Shown here piece by piece: positions 13,401-25,491 of a stretch of DNA of 64,000 bases. Numbering within the stretch: the stretch's first letter is position 1; each line of letters opens with the position of its first letter. The stretch comes from Pampus argenteus (lineage: Eukaryota; Chordata; Actinopteri; Scombriformes; Stromateidae): the NCBI GenBank assembly GCA_036937835.1, contig CM072871.1, positions 3,711,001 to 3,775,000 on the forward strand, given 5' to 3'. A program made the position numbers and the translations under genes. A model generated the notes under the pieces. It searched no databases and was not told where the DNA came from. It saw only the letters and a list, made by a program, of their open reading frames with translations.

Positions 13401-16400
13401 CTACATCTGAAGAGACAAATAGTGGACAAAAAGTATTTGTGTAAAACATACAAATGAATGAGTAACAGAAATGACTGCATGTGTTTGTGAATTGACTCGG
13501 CTAATTATCTTACTGCTGGCCAGTGCCTGGGAAATAAGCTGTTAGAGTAAGACTCTTAATAGACAATTAAGTGTTGTTAGTGGCCATAAAAAACGCGTGT
13601 GACCTCTGAGAGAGTGGAAACAAGACTATAAAGTGCTGGCAAGACGACTGAAACAACGTCTCCTTATTCCAATTTCCACAGAAAGACCCACATATAAACT
13701 TTCTTTTTATAAACCAAAACACTTCCACGCTATGTTGTGTAGCATACCAAAGCAGAAATGGTAAAAAACAAAAAAAAAGTACTTTTTAAAATTAAATATA
13801 CCATAATTAACTCATTATATTAGAGGCAGAGTTAAACTAGTCCTAATTTCTACAGCAGTTCTTTTAAAATGAAACGGTAGCAGTTGAGTTGTAAATCACA
13901 GACTGTCAGTTAGTGAACACGTCGAGCTCTTTCGACACTCCGAGAGTGACGAGTTACAAGATGAGTTATAATTCCCAGCTGCCATCTCTCTCTCTCTCTC
14001 TGCACACAGACTCAGGGTGCCAGGCTGCAGGCCTCCAGGCGTATATATCTCTCACACAGAGATGAAACCGGACAACAGCTCCCAGCCTCGAGTGAGAGAC
14101 GGACGCCAAGTTGAGTCTTTCAGAGCCAAACCCAGCGAGTGCCAGGAAAACAGACAGCATAAATGTACGTCTCTGTGTGCGGATAAGTTGGTTTGTAGAT
14201 GACGCTGTGCACACAAGGGTGAGAGGAGCGATATTTTCTACAGATCCCCCTCCTGCCGCAGCGTAATCGAAACGAAATGTCTGTAGGTTTTGTTGCACCT
14301 ACTGAGCATCTCAACCAGCCAACATTTAGCTTGTGGGCTGATGAGAAGAATATAGAGTTTATGGTTTTATTACTTGTCAGAGGAAATAGTTTTGTTGCAT
14401 GACTACAGGTCAATGTCACCCTAATTACACTGGATACAACGACAAAGTGGTTTCCATTGCCTGGATTATAGATTCATAGACCGCTGGAGGGAAATTATAA
14501 ATCTCTCTCCTCGCTGGTGCATTCAAGGACACTCTGGCATTCGTTTTACTCTGTCTGTATTTGTTCGCTGTCCTCTGGGTTTCACTTTACACAACACAGC
14601 TGGTAGACGTAACACTTTTTCTCATGAATTTTTAAAACACTCCTTCCTACAAATGTATTACTTCATGCTGATTATTAGGATTAAGTAAGATTGATAAAAC
14701 ATTCTCTGAGATCGATTATAAAGCACGTTATAGGTTATAATAATATGTTATTGCTTTGCACTGACCTGGATAACCATCATCATCTATGTCTCCAATTGAG
14801 GCAATGCACTCTCCGAAGTGTGCATTGTAAGCATCGTCGCCGGTCAAAATGATCTCCTCATCCATCACACCCTGAAAACAGCAGCAGGCAGTTTATACAC
14901 AGAGCTGGGAATTTAAAAGAAAAAAAGAAAGGTCCTATACATCCCAAAAAACATCAACAATCAAACAGATGTTTCAACTTCCTCGCAATAACTCATAAAC
15001 GATAGACGCTCTAATCTTGGTCTCACTGCTAAATCACACTATGATCCACTGTTTCCTTTCAATAACATGATAATTAATATGGTTGGAAATAAATCAAACT
15101 AAAAAATTAACTGTATAGAGACCGTGCCGTAAATACTGCAGTACAATGAATCTGCAGGTTATGGTGTCACATTCCCGCTGACCCACACATCCCACTCACA
15201 TTGCCCTTGCTGAGGTACACAGACACCTGGCCCTCATCACGCAGCTGGCTGTGCATGGGTGCCCCCACCAGCAGGTCCGACAGGCCGTCCTGGTTCAGAT
15301 CAACTGCACACAATGAGGAGCCAAAGTAAGAGCCCATCTGGAACCAAGCCGAGCCACAGAGCATTGGGTCAGATCACAGTCTTCACTTTATAGTTCATAT
15401 TCACAGCTAGACTGGATTTACGTTCCCTTTTATATGTATATATATACTTATACCAGGATTAAAGGAATATTTACACAACTGATGTCTTAAAGCTACCCTG
15501 ATTTCCTTTTATTTACTCTTAATGGAAAGCATTAGCTACCTCTCTGGCTTTGGTTTCTTCTTTGAATCACTGCTGCTGTCCAAACACTTAATGCAGACAT
15601 AAACAGTGCAGCTCTGGCAACAAAGCAATTATCGTCTGCAACATGGGCGCAAATCAACTACACGATTCCTAAAGGCAGATTAGATTAAATACAAATATAC
15701 AGTCGTATTGTCTCTGATGAATGAATATAGTATAACAATAGCCTTAATGCAAAATATGATGATGATGATGATGATGATTGGAAACAGGGATGTCTGAGCT
15801 CATACCATTTTCCCTGAGGCTTGAAAACTCTTCACCAAAGACGCGCCATCGATTTTGAAAATGTAAACCTGTGCAGGAGAAAAACAAACTCATCAGTCGC
15901 TGTAGCAAACAACAACAACGAGGCCTTCAATTCCACAGCTGGCAGTAAGATGACAGACCAAGTGAAGTCCTTACTTTGCCCTTGCCGCGGTGCTGAGGTG
16001 CTCCTGCAGCTATGTCTATGACGTTAGGAGCAGAGAAGTGTCCAGCCGTCACCGCATAGCCTGGAGACGCAGACACGGTCAGTTACAACTACACCTCTAT
16101 GTGTTTGTCATTCTTACTTGACACAATGACGCATCGTTAGCAGGCTCTCACCAAGGTAGCTGTATCTGTGGGAGTCGACGTCTTCTTTGTTTGGGCTGTA
16201 GAAGGCGTCAGACGTCATGTTGTACACCTTGATTGTCCCAGTCCAGTAGTACGAGCCCGGCGCTCCCATCACCACCAGCTCCTGAAAAAATCAAACCCCA
16301 ACTTTCATTGAGATAATTCACTTTTCTATCTGCTCTGTCAGAGCTTGTTGAGGGAACAGAAAGCTGCCGGGTGAAACTTCTGGTTAACCAAAGGCCACAG

Positions 16401-19400
16401 ACTGTTGTGTGCTATCTGCTGTTAACCACACATCCAGATGGCATGCGAGCTGAAGTTACGTCCTTTGATGTGATGAGGAATCCAGAGCATAAACACAATC
16501 GAGTTGTTCACAGCTTTTTGTTGTGATGCTCCACAGCTATTATAAAGGCACCGGAGCAACACAATTAAGATGTTTTAACTACACATATCTCACCAATCAA
16601 GCACTGTACCCTTTTTAAATCAATCAAATCTGTCTCTGCATTTCCTTCACACAATCAAACAACACAATGAGCACCTCACGGAGCTGTGGAGTCGAACATC
16701 TGGGCAGCACCAGGCGTACGGACCCTGATTCAGACGAGGATAAGGTTTAACAGTTGAACATCTTTTCTTTAAATTCCTCACATTCTTTTAGAGAGAGAGA
16801 AGAAGAAGAGGAGGAGGAGGAGGAGGGGCAGTCGTTCAAAAGCTTTATCAGATCAACACTGAGTCTGTGAAAAAAGGGTGTTTGATGATTTCTCTTTGGT
16901 TTTTGTAACAGTGGGTTTATTGTGGGGTTTATTTCCTGTCTTCCCCTCCCAGCTCGTGTTGTAGTTTTAGTCACAGGTTGAACATAATGAGGAGGAAAAC
17001 ACACACTAACATTAACAGCGAGGTTCAACTTGAAAGCTCCTCATCTTGTGTTTTATGTAACATAATTATAAAAACTAAACGTGGCGTAAGTGTTTATGAC
17101 AGCCACGACCATTTATTTCACAAAGGCACTTTGTGGAAAAAGATTCATAGCAGGCAGATCATGTGAAATGATCCCATTTTAATAAAGGAAGACCTTATTT
17201 TAAAAAACCGAAGCAGCGTGTGTGAACACTTATGCACGCTTGATGTTTGTGAGTCTGTCCTGCAAACTAGAAAGCATCTTTCTCTCCAAATCTGGAATGA
17301 TACTACATAACTGTGCACCGAGGACACATTTTAAGTTACTCTGCAGCCTACTGTACTCTACTGTATGTCCCAAATTGAGCGTGACTGTAATTCGAGATGT
17401 TAAAAAAGGACCCTCGCTGAACACGCCGCTTGTCTGCAACATCAGGAATGAATTATACGTCCAACATATAGAAAGCAAAATGTCTAAACTGCTCACTTTT
17501 AAATTTGTAATGTATTCCTTATATGCACATTTGTACTGTCAAACTATATTTTCACAAAAAATGCATTTCAAAGTTAAATTTATTTGACCTTCCTCTCAAC
17601 GCTCCTGACTGCTTACAGACAAATAAACGTGAGAGTCGACGGGGTTTTGTTAGACACATATTGTCATCAGTGAATACAGAAAGCATCTCTCGCTGCACAG
17701 ATGAAGGGAAGCTTCTGTTTTCTTTAACGCTTTATCTTGTGAAAGCACACCAGAGGTAAAGTGAGGCCGCTGCAGCTTTTCCTTTCTGCCTATGCAAACA
17801 TGAGCTTTCAGTTATCAGGAGTTAGTCAGCAGTGGTCGCTTTGAAACAAATACTCGTCCATATCTTACTGTAGAAAATTTTGATTTTCTACATCATTTGA
17901 CATTTTAAAACAACTTGGGGGAGAAAAATCCTCCATGACTCAATATATGAAAAGTGTCTTCTGGCTATCCCAGAGAGTCTGGGTCAACAACAACAACAAA
18001 AAAAAGGTTATTTGAGAAATTAGGCATGTGGTGGTGTTAACAGTAAAGAACGAGTAAGATGAGATGTGGTGAAGAAGTGATTCAACTGCTCTGTTTGCCA
18101 TAAACAGTGAAGTGATGGATGTGAGGCTGTGATGAAAAGCTGCATCAAGAGAACAAAGGTTGAATGACAAAAAAAAAAAAACGACGATCAGCGACTTTAT
18201 GACAGAAACCGAGTGTTACATGGATTAAGAAGATGAACAAGCGCTCTTACTGACCTCCGTGAAAACTCCCGCTATCCCAGCTTGGCACGAGCCGTGCTCT
18301 TCCCCATACTTCTGCTTATAGTCTGTAAGAAAAAACAAACCACAAATTATTTCACTATGTGCTTGAGCCAGCATTTACTGGAGTTTTCCCTGCATTCCAT
18401 ATGGAGCTAGTCAAAGTCCAAGTCCCCATCCAAGAGGAATCTGAGGGGCCGAAAGCAGACTGAGAGAAGGGGGCACAAACACCACATTCAACCTCTTAAG
18501 TTTGAGGGGGGACACAGTGCTCTCAAGTTACAAAAATATTGAGCTTGGAATCGGCGAAAAATGCCGGTGCAAAGTCAGACTGGCTTTTCCACAACTGCTG
18601 GCAACAAGAGTTACGGAAGGAAGTGAAATCCTGACCTGGGAGCACAATTAGGGTGTAAAACAGCCTTTGATAAATAGCTCTGAGTCACATATAAAACACA
18701 CGAAGGAACCGTTTGAATGAGTCAGCTTGAGATGTTATATAGTACATTATTTTTTTCAAATGCAATTTGATTTTTAGTGGTGCACAAAGGAAAACAACCT
18801 GCAGTATAAATAGATTTGATTTACTATAATCATAACAGAATCAAACAATTTCTCAGAGCAAATCTTTCTTTTAAAGCACCTGATTTTTTGGGTTGGAGCA
18901 TCAGCTGCCTTCATAATTATACCTTTATAAAAATGTTTCCATTTGCTAAAAGGTGGACCGGGAATACAAATATTCCTTCGCCGTAAATATTTAACCTTTA
19001 TTTAACCAAACTTCTGAGTGTTTTAAAATAGTAGGTGCGGGCTCTCACCAGAGTACTTGTGTTGGACTGAGAAGGAGAGATCACACTTCGGTGCTGATCT
19101 CTTCAGTGCCAGAACACCAACTAGAGGCCAGGAGCAGTTGTGCAAAATATAACCAAAATACTTTAAACTCAAAAATGTGTTTCTTTTTTTTTTTGCTCCT
19201 ACAGTTGAATGAATTTTTAATGAAGGAAAAGGAGTAGATGTCCTTTTAATGTGATTATTAATCAAATCAGACATATTTTTTATGTCTTAACACACGTCTG
19301 GAGGGGAACAGCGTAACATTTTGGAGGACATATGTGTATCATCAGTTTGAAGCTGCTGCTTTGTCAAGTACAGGAATCAATCCCGTGTTTGTCCATCATG

Positions 19401-20125
19401 GTGCCTCTACTGTACCTTCATAACAAGGGATGAGCGGCTTCGTGCTGCCCTGCAGAGTTGGAGGGATGATGGAGCAGTATCCGTGTGGAAGGATGTGCTC
19501 CGAGTTGTAGTAGACGTTTTTCCAGCGGTGAGCACAGGCCTGCAGGGGAAAAAAGCAGCAAAACACATTGAGACACTTGAGACTGCAGCCGTTCCTCAAC
19601 CACGCTGATTGTTTAAGCTCTTCTCTCGCAGGGCTGGAGTCAAACGATTGTCAATGAGAGAAGGAATTAAAGTCCATCATTAATCCTCCCTGACTGTAAC
19701 AGCTCTGGTCTGTGGTGTGAATATCTCGGATGCATCACCCCCAACAGCATTAAATACTGCAGCAAGAAAAGAGTCGTCACAATATCTGCGGTTTCATTTT
19801 GTGTTTTGGACATTTCTTAAAAAACAACCGGAGAAGCTGAAAGTTCACGCAACACATTTAACAACCGTCAGGGAGACAAAAACAAACTGCTTCTCTATCG
19901 TGATGCTGCTGAAACAGGAAGGACGGTGAGTAGCACTTAAAACAATATTCTGCTATTACACAGATCAGTAAGCAACAGGAGAAATACAGAGGAGACTTCA
20001 GACTAATCATAAATGTGTAAATGTGGTAATCATTTAGGAGGTTGGGGCTCCTGTGGCTCTGGAGACAAAGTTCAGTTCATTTCCCTTCATACTGTTTAAC
20101 TCCTGCAGCAGCCCCTCCTCTTCAA

Positions 20126-20156
<31 letters not shown>

Positions 20157-22914
20157 GAGTCAATCTGAATGAAAATAAGATCTTGGCACATTGTAGGTGC
20201 ACACAGAGTGTCAGATGACTGTCTGGAAGCAACATGCCAGTTGAGAAACACGTGTGTTTCAAAGAAAGCTTGGCCAACAGTAGTAGTGATACCAGCATGA
20301 TGATCTCGCCTCACGTAGAAAAAAGAGGAGAAAAGGAGCTCGAGCAGCAGCTGACAAGTTCTGCTGAATGCAGCAAACGAGGCTTTTATGGTTGGAGTTT
20401 TTGCTGTTGTCATGTTCCTGCTCAGTTAAAAAGCCCACTGGTTTAAAAGAAAAAAGGCCTTCACTGAGAGCTAAGATGAAATCACCACTGCACACATCTG
20501 CCAAGCAGCCGTTTCCCTTCTATTGCACAGAAACGTGAGTCCATTCAGATGAGATTTAAAAAAAAAAAAAAAAGAAAAAGCATCAGTGCTTTGGAGAAGT
20601 ACAGCAACACGTGGCTCTGGAAAGTCACCACCTTTCCTTTATCGTAATCCTGTCTGGACGGCTACAGCTAAAAGCTTTGTCGTTATACAACTTCTTCCTG
20701 TTCAAATCAAATCCCTCAAGGCTGACAACTCCTCATAAGTCCTCATATTCTGAGGGGCTGATGAGCAAAGCCAACGGTAATGGTTTGAAAATCAGGCCAA
20801 TACATTCCACAAGGATAGAAAAAAAAAATGGACCAAAGACAAAGATATTGAGAGGAATAGAGGTTTAACAGGACAAAAAAAAAAGAGAATTATTGTGATT
20901 TTTCTAACTCCCAGAGGAGGTGGTCAATCAGCACATTCACACCTGTCACAAGTGTTTTAACTATATCTGTATGGATGAGAAGGATTTTTTTTTAAAGTGC
21001 ACCGATCACCTTCAGACCTCTCTGCCCACTGCAGGAGACGGAGGTTAACATTTAATGAAAGGCTGCCCTTGGATGTGACCACCACAGAGGAGTTGAAGCC
21101 TAAACAAACTCTGCCAGATGCCCTATGATCTCTGTGCAAACACTCAGCCGAGCACCTCTGGGATTATCACCACTATAGTTCTGATTTCTCTCTCAATCCT
21201 TCTCTCAGTTTTCATAAACAACTATCTGCTTTTAACAAACTCTGTTCCACTGACTCTTCCAGCTGCATAGACACGAGGTAAATGTTTCACAGTGTTATGT
21301 AACCGTGCTGCACTTTCCAAGTCTGTCTCACTTCTTACTCCAAAAAAAAATAATTTAAATCTAAAGTTTGGTTTCACCAGAATGTAAGTATGTAACACAG
21401 AAATAAAAAGGACAGGGAGAGCTGTAATGTTGAGAGCAGCTGTGGTTTAACTGTGAGGTTCATGGTTAGACATTTGTAATGTTGGTATAATCAGGTCTGT
21501 TTTTACTAGAGTCCATGGTTCACATTAAACAATTTTGCTGAAGCAAATGTGACGTGGTGTCCCTGAACTCACCAGTATTTTGCCGTTGGCTCTGTCCTGG
21601 CGGGCCAGGCTGACCCCCATCCACTCATCATCTCTGTCGCCTTGGCACGTCTTCCCACACGTCTCTCTGCGCTTGTTTCCTGAAAGACAATGAGAGCAGT
21701 TTGCAGACACTGAGTCATCAGGAGAGAGGATGTCTTGTTACTTGTCATCCATTGTCAGCTTTGCAGGTCTTATTCTTACATTTCTGCTGATTGTGTAATT
21801 ATTTATTGACTCAGTTTGTCAAACTGAACTGTAAAACATTAAAAATCAGGAGTTGTTTGTGTACATTTTGTAGTTATCTCAACTATTGCACAACAGCTGC
21901 TATGGTCAATGTTGTAAGCTACCTTTATACAGGGAGACTGATATTCATTTAACAATATTTCAATATTTGAATAAGTCTAAAAACAAACTACATAACAGAG
22001 TAACAGAGTTTCTAACAACAATCTTTCACAATCTGAGCAGCAATCGTAACCACGATCATTATTAGTATCAACATATCTGCTTTAAATAGTAACTGAATAG
22101 AGGAAATCAAACTTAGAAGAAGAAGAAGAAGATCGGTGACACAACTACTGAGAGTCTGCTTAGATGCAAAGTGCAGCTTCATATGAAACTAGTGTATTTA
22201 CTAGGAGACAAAGTGTTGAAAATAAAGCAAAATGGAAAAAGAATCAGATCTGTGGGGCATTTTTTTCTTCTTTTCAGAGTCTAAATCTTTAAAATAATAG
22301 AACATTATTCCACTAAGTTGTTCACCTCTCTGATTTTTTATTCTCCTTCTCCCTCAAGACAATTGATTCAGCACAATGGCATGTAGCTGAGAGTGTTTCT
22401 CTGTGTCAATGTGTTTGGCTTCCCTGAGGCCCATCAGAGTTCACCGAGCGCAGCAAACGCTCATTTTGATAATATCTGTGGGCTTTTTTTTTTTTTTTTT
22501 TGTGGTGACACAGGGTTCATATTAAAGCCATGCGTGCACCTCTTTTTTTTTTTTTTTTAAACCACAAGAACAGATCCGGGTTCGTGGGGGTGGACGCTTT
22601 ACTTTTTTGGCTCTTGTGCTTGGAAAATATTAGCAGAAGCATAAATCATATGTATCAAAATATTTCTGGACCCTTTGCACACTGAACCCTGTTGTCTTGT
22701 GCATGCCTCCATCCACATACACCAGCTTTCAGTGTTCAAAAAGAACAACTCCTGCACTGTTAAGACTAGTATAAAGCTGTATTATTCTGATAAAACAAAA
22801 CAGATGCTTGGGGGAGTTTATGCACAGCATGGATAAGAAAAAAGCTGCATGTATGTGTGAATTTATGTAGACGGAAGCACCAGATAGTGATCTCTGAGAT
22901 AAGTGTTAATTTCA

Positions 22915-22950
<36 letters not shown>

Positions 22951-23496
22951 CTGCAGTTCAGAGGTGGGTGATGCAGCTTCAGTGACTGACCTCTTCCCAG
23001 GTCCATCTCTGTGCATCGGCGCTCTGGGTTGCTGTGAACTCGACACTTATACACAGCTCCAGGAGAGTGCACCGAGTTACTGTAGGTAGAGTTTGCCCTC
23101 GGAGCCCCAACTATTACCCTGCAGACATGAGGAGAGGAGAGAGGAACACCTTACAGTATCTGAAATCTGTCTACGTCATTTACACAAACAATCTGAGTGT
23201 GTTTGTTTGAGTTTGTGTTGGGTGTGGATGCAGCCTGAGCTCCAGAGACACATAGAAAGACTGATTTCACTGCATCATTGGAAGGAAACAGTAAAACATG
23301 GGACTCACCAGCGTGTGTTGTCATGATAATGCTCCAGCACAGAATAACCAAAAAAACTATTATCTGGTCCGCGGAACACCAAAGGATGTTCTAAGTCTAT
23401 ATTGTAAGAATAAGCCATTGAAATGGAGAGATAGACATAAAAAACATTTTGTACTCCTGTTTTCTGTCTACGCAGAGGAGCCATCACTTTACGCAT
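10253..23496 (-). CDS. itga9: itga9, integrin alpha-9, 5' 15 coding exons (partial gene)
   Basis: Integrin alpha-9 is a type I membrane receptor subunit that pairs with beta-1 and binds tenascin, osteopontin, VCAM-1 and related ligands. Fifteen exons join without a frame break to 563 codons: signal peptide (about 1-31), FG-GAP beta-propeller to about residue 455, then the start of the thigh domain. Calcium loops of the DxDxDGxxD type lie near residues 311-319 (DLNQDGLSD), 372-380 (DIDDDGYPD) and 434-442 (DMDGNGYAD). There is no inserted I domain, as expected for the alpha-4/alpha-9 group. The rest of the thigh, calf, membrane and tail (about 470 residues in human) lies outside the window. Introns are 0.2-2.5 kb and hold simple repeats plus one foldback element. 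The identity rests on recalled human ITGA9 and on golga4 lying directly upstream, as in human. Alpha-4 is the main alternative and fits less well. Confidence 0.92.
11779..11936 (-). CDS. itga9: itga9 exon 14: propeller-thigh junction
   Basis: It reads RSRPVITVDVSIFLPVSINI then SVPQCHEGHQ and RGRQLPGQIG. The cysteines of PQC and NC correspond to the conserved thigh-domain disulfide. The acceptor is gatcgtag|GT and the donor ATAG|gtgagg. Confidence 0.94.
12046..12091 (-). CDS. itga9: itga9 exon 13: 46-nt exon closing the propeller
   Basis: It reads DITIGAFMSDSVVLLR, matching human DVTVGAFMSDSVVLLR. The acceptor is ttcttgcag|AT and the donor GAG|gtgagt. It was recovered only by splice phase because it is very short. 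Confidence 0.95.
12411..12501 (-). CDS. itga9: itga9 exon 12: third calcium loop
   Basis: It reads KISGRSVNPGLQMFGQSISG then NVDMDGNGYA. The DMDGNGYAD loop spans the exon 12/13 junction. The acceptor is ctgttacag|AA and the donor GCAG|gtaggg. Confidence 0.95.
12747..13010. mobile_element. Foldback element with TTAGCTTAGCTTAGCAT arms
   Basis: The left arm at 12747-12776 and the inverted right arm at 12981-13010 share GTTAGCTTAGCTTAGCATA/ GATTAGCTTAGCTTAGCATA over about 30 bp with few mismatches. The arm resembles the interior of the element at 8910-9168, suggesting related families. It lies in itga9 intron 11. Confidence 0.65.
13312..13406 (-). CDS. itga9: itga9 exon 11: FG-GAP repeat 6
   Basis: It reads DVAIGAPKEDDYGGAVYIYH then GDATGIIKKYSM, nearly the same as human alpha-9 in this stretch. 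The acceptor is ctcttcag|AT and the donor ATG|gtaaga. Confidence 0.96.
14766..14871 (-). CDS. itga9: itga9 exon 10: second calcium loop
   Basis: It reads GVMDEEIILTGDDAYNAHFG then ECIASIGDIDDDGYP, with the loop DIDDDGYPD completed by exon 11. The acceptor is gttttcag|GG and the donor CCAG|gtcagt. Confidence 0.95.
15200..15337 (-). CDS. itga9: itga9 exon 9: calcium-binding FG-GAP repeat
   Basis: Forty-six codons. It begins MGSYFGSSLCAVDLNQDGLS, carrying the first DxNxDGxxD calcium loop, then LLVGAPM and RDEGQVSVYLSKGN. The acceptor is ggttccag|AT and the donor AAT|gtgagt. Confidence 0.96.
15757..15778. repeat. GAT microsatellite
   Basis: About seven GAT units, just downstream (3') of itga9 exon 8 in gene orientation. 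Confidence 0.85.
15806..15868 (-). CDS. itga9: itga9 exon 8: 63-nt propeller exon
   Basis: Twenty-one codons, VYIFKIDGASLVKSF then QASGKM, in phase 0 on both sides. The acceptor is ctgcacag|GT and the donor ATG|gtatga. Confidence 0.93.
15975..16060 (-). CDS. itga9: itga9 exon 7: propeller blade 4
   Basis: It encodes YAVTAGHFSAPNVIDIAAGA then PQHRGKGK. YAVTAGHFS is shared with human alpha-9. The acceptor is ctccag|GC and the donor AAA|gtaagg. Confidence 0.95.
16152..16281 (-). CDS. itga9: itga9 exon 6: FG-GAP repeat 3
   Basis: It reads ELVVMGAPGSYYWTGTIKVY followed by SHRYSYLG, a canonical GAPGSxxWxGT blade motif. The acceptor is tttttcag|GA and the donor CTTG|gtgaga. Confidence 0.95.
18255..18322 (-). 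CDS. itga9: itga9 exon 5: short propeller exon
   Basis: A 68-nt exon too short for a useful ORF call. It reads DYKQKYGEEHGSCQAGIAG then VFTE, matching human KYGEEHGSCQAGIAG. The acceptor is tcttacag|AC. The donor is taken as GAG|gtcagt because it keeps frame with exon 6; a nearby gtaaga is the alternative. Confidence 0.92.
19416..19539 (-). CDS. itga9: itga9 exon 4: propeller, cysteine-bearing loop
   Basis: It encodes ACAHRWKNVYY, then HILPHGYCSIIP and LIPCYE, a strongly conserved alpha-4/alpha-9 block with paired cysteines. The acceptor is cctgcag|GC and the donor GAAG|gtacag. Confidence 0.95.
20126..20151. repeat. CA microsatellite
   Basis: About thirteen CA units in an itga9 intron. Confidence 0.9.
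21573..21679 (-). CDS. itga9: itga9 exon 3: propeller
   Basis: It encodes NKRRETCGKTCQGDRDDEWM then GVSLARQDRANGKIL, close to the human alpha-9 segment with GKTCREDRDDEWMGVSLARQ. The acceptor is tttcag|GA and the donor ACTG|gtgagt; it leaves phase 0. Confidence 0.95.
22918..22950. repeat. TG microsatellite
   Basis: About sixteen TG units in itga9 intron 2, close to the exon 2 donor. Confidence 0.9.
22991..23118 (-). CDS. itga9: itga9 exon 2: propeller blade 1
   Basis: It reads VIVGAPRANSTYSNSV followed by SPGAVYKCRV, the first FG-GAP repeat, and RRCTEMDLGRG. The acceptor is tctgcag|GG and the donor AGAG|gtcagt. The entry phase completes the Trp codon left by exon 1. Confidence 0.92.
23309..23496 (-). 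CDS. itga9: itga9 exon 1: signal peptide and first propeller strand
   Basis: The first in-frame ATG is at 23496 (MRKVMAPLRRQKTG), with a second at 23484; the frame stays open further upstream but only from a TTG. A basic stretch and a short hydrophobic run (VFYVYLSISMA) precede the mature-like YNIDLEHP, and FFGYSVLEHYHDNTRW matches the integrin N-terminus. The donor is TG|gtgagt, splitting a Trp codon. The signal peptide looks short and weak, so an upstream non-coding exon or a different start is possible. Confidence 0.8.
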
Positions 23497-25110
23497 CGTG
23501 CGTAATAACGCGGTTAAAGTGTCCAAAAACAAAGAAGGAGGAAACAAAAAAAAAGGCTTTGTCAGATCAAATAGTTGCAGAACTATATTTGAGTAAAATG
23601 TCCTGGTTTAGCATGTAGGCTGTAATGACAGGAGGAAAAGCTGCAGGAGGAAAGTTAACGGTCCGGTTAAATAACGGTGCGTCAGCTTCTCTCCATTCTG
23701 GTGTCAATCTGAGAAAGTTGCTGCTCGCAGGCTCCCTGTCGGTGAGATAAATGCGGTCAGCTGGGTCAAGTTAACATGAGCTGGAGAGGAAATGCAACAA
23801 GTTATATACAAAATAAAAGCAGCACTGTGTGTGGGGAATGGCTGCTGTGAGGCACAGAGGTTGGGGAGTTTTATTGTTAAAAGGTGAAACCGGAAACTTG
23901 TGGCTGCACTTTGGTATTGATGGTAACGCGGTTATGGAGAGACGCGGATGGTTTTGAGGCGCAAAGCATCACATTTCACCCGCAGGGTTTTAGAGAGGGG
24001 GGCGGGGGGGCTCTAAAGATGAGAGATGAGGGCGCACTGCTGCCATCTAACGGTTCACAGTGAAGATGTTACATATCAAGATATATAATAATAATAATAA
24101 TAATAATAAAGACAGACATGAGTCTATTCATGATGTGAAGTTCTCATAATGAGAGTCAGAGCCACAGGAACAGAGGCCGTAAAGACTCAGCGCACATGTG
24201 TAAGGAATTAACTGCAGCTTGTATAGTGACAGACATTTAAACAAAAAATAAAATAAAAAAATCACAAAATAAACCTCTTTTTAGAGTCCTGGAGATATAA
24301 AATGATTCAATATTAATGTGTATACTGGTATTGATGATAAGTGTTTAAAAAGTGAGCCATTTTCTTCCAAGATGTCTAGATATGGCAATAATATTGATTA
24401 TTATATAGCTTGTTGTATATTTATTGTCTGTATATTGCAGCTATAAAAGCTATATATCTGTATTTAAACCCTTTTGTGTGAGTAAAGTGATGGCGGCTGT
24501 AAACTGGAGCCAAATTTACATACTTGACCAACAGGATTTTCTCAATTTCTGATAAAATGACGAGTCCATTGGTTAAAACATGTCTTTAAAATGATTAATG
24601 CATGTGACCACTTCACAGCAGCATCTTGCACCTCCAGGTTTGTTGTGTTGTCGTCTCGTCTGTATTCCACATGTCTGTTATTGTTGTTATCACACACAAA
24701 CCTCTGCTGGGAAGGTTAAACAATGCAAAATCCAAATAATGAGATAAGCACAAAAGACGATGTATGACAGTGAAGATAAAAAAAAGAGTGACAAAATGTG
24801 TTCTGTAAATAAGATTTAATTTTCAGTCTGAAAATGTATAGCACGTCATATAGTGCCCTATAGTACAGTTTTAATTAATACATAATACAATTTACAGTTT
24901 GGTGTTTTGGGGTTTCTATGTCAGTGTCGGTGACAGAATATAAAGCATAGAAAAGCTGTGTTAAACAAACGAGGTCCAGGAGGACGTTATCTTAACGTGG
25001 TGCGAGTGCACAGTTAAAGGGTCGTTTACAGTTTTACAGAGGAAGTGATTCAGACAACAGCACAACACAGAAAACCTATAAATCAACTGACCGTCAACAT
25101 CAATACGTGA
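23497..25110. other. Spacer between golga4 3' end and itga9 exon 1
   Basis: About 1.6 kb containing the presumptive itga9 promoter and 5'UTR (about 23500-24060, mildly CpG-enriched around 23925-24020) and a TAA repeat (24086-24110). No TATA box at a convincing distance and no coding exon were seen. The short distance means the golga4 polyadenylation site and the itga9 promoter are close neighbours. Confidence 0.5.
24086..24110. repeat. TAA microsatellite
   Basis: About eight TAA units upstream of itga9. Confidence 0.9.
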
Positions 25111-25491
25111 TAATGATACAATTTATTGCACACGCCAATCTGTATAAACACATTCTAAAATAACAAGAAACCCATTTTTACTTTCATCTAAAATAATAAA
25201 AACCATAAATTAACAAACTTGATTTTAAAGTGAAACAGGATTTATGGAAGATTTCGTGTATCTGGCATTTAACTTTTAATTCCCTCATACCTTTAGTTAT
25301 ATTCACACGAGGCTGCACCACACACACACACGCTACACACTTCAAGCCAAGTGTGTGTGTGCTCATACACGCACTCACGCGTCATCAGAACATGACAGGA
25401 AAAGCAGAGAGGGCTCGGTCGAATCCGTGGCAGTCTTCCCCTTCAGCAGCAGTAGCAGCAGCGTTATTTTCATCATAAAGTATTCAGACAC
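25110..25491 (-). terminator. golga4 3'UTR with polyadenylation signal candidate
   Basis: After the stop at 25492 the minus strand carries AATAAA at 25127-25122 (TTTATT on the plus strand), about 365 nt downstream. This is the best placed canonical signal. ATTAAA variants also occur near 24828 and 24876. The true cleavage site is not visible. Confidence 0.5.

Larger units (their letters stand above)
10414..23308 (-). other. itga9 introns 1-14, non-coding apart from listed repeats
   Basis: Introns between the listed exons. Contents seen: a foldback repeat in intron 11 (12747-13010), a GAT repeat (15757-15778), a short GAG-rich run near 16800-16830, a CA repeat (20126-20151), poly-T runs near 22485 and 22542, and a TG repeat (22918-22950). 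No second gene was recognised on the opposite strand. Confidence 0.7.
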
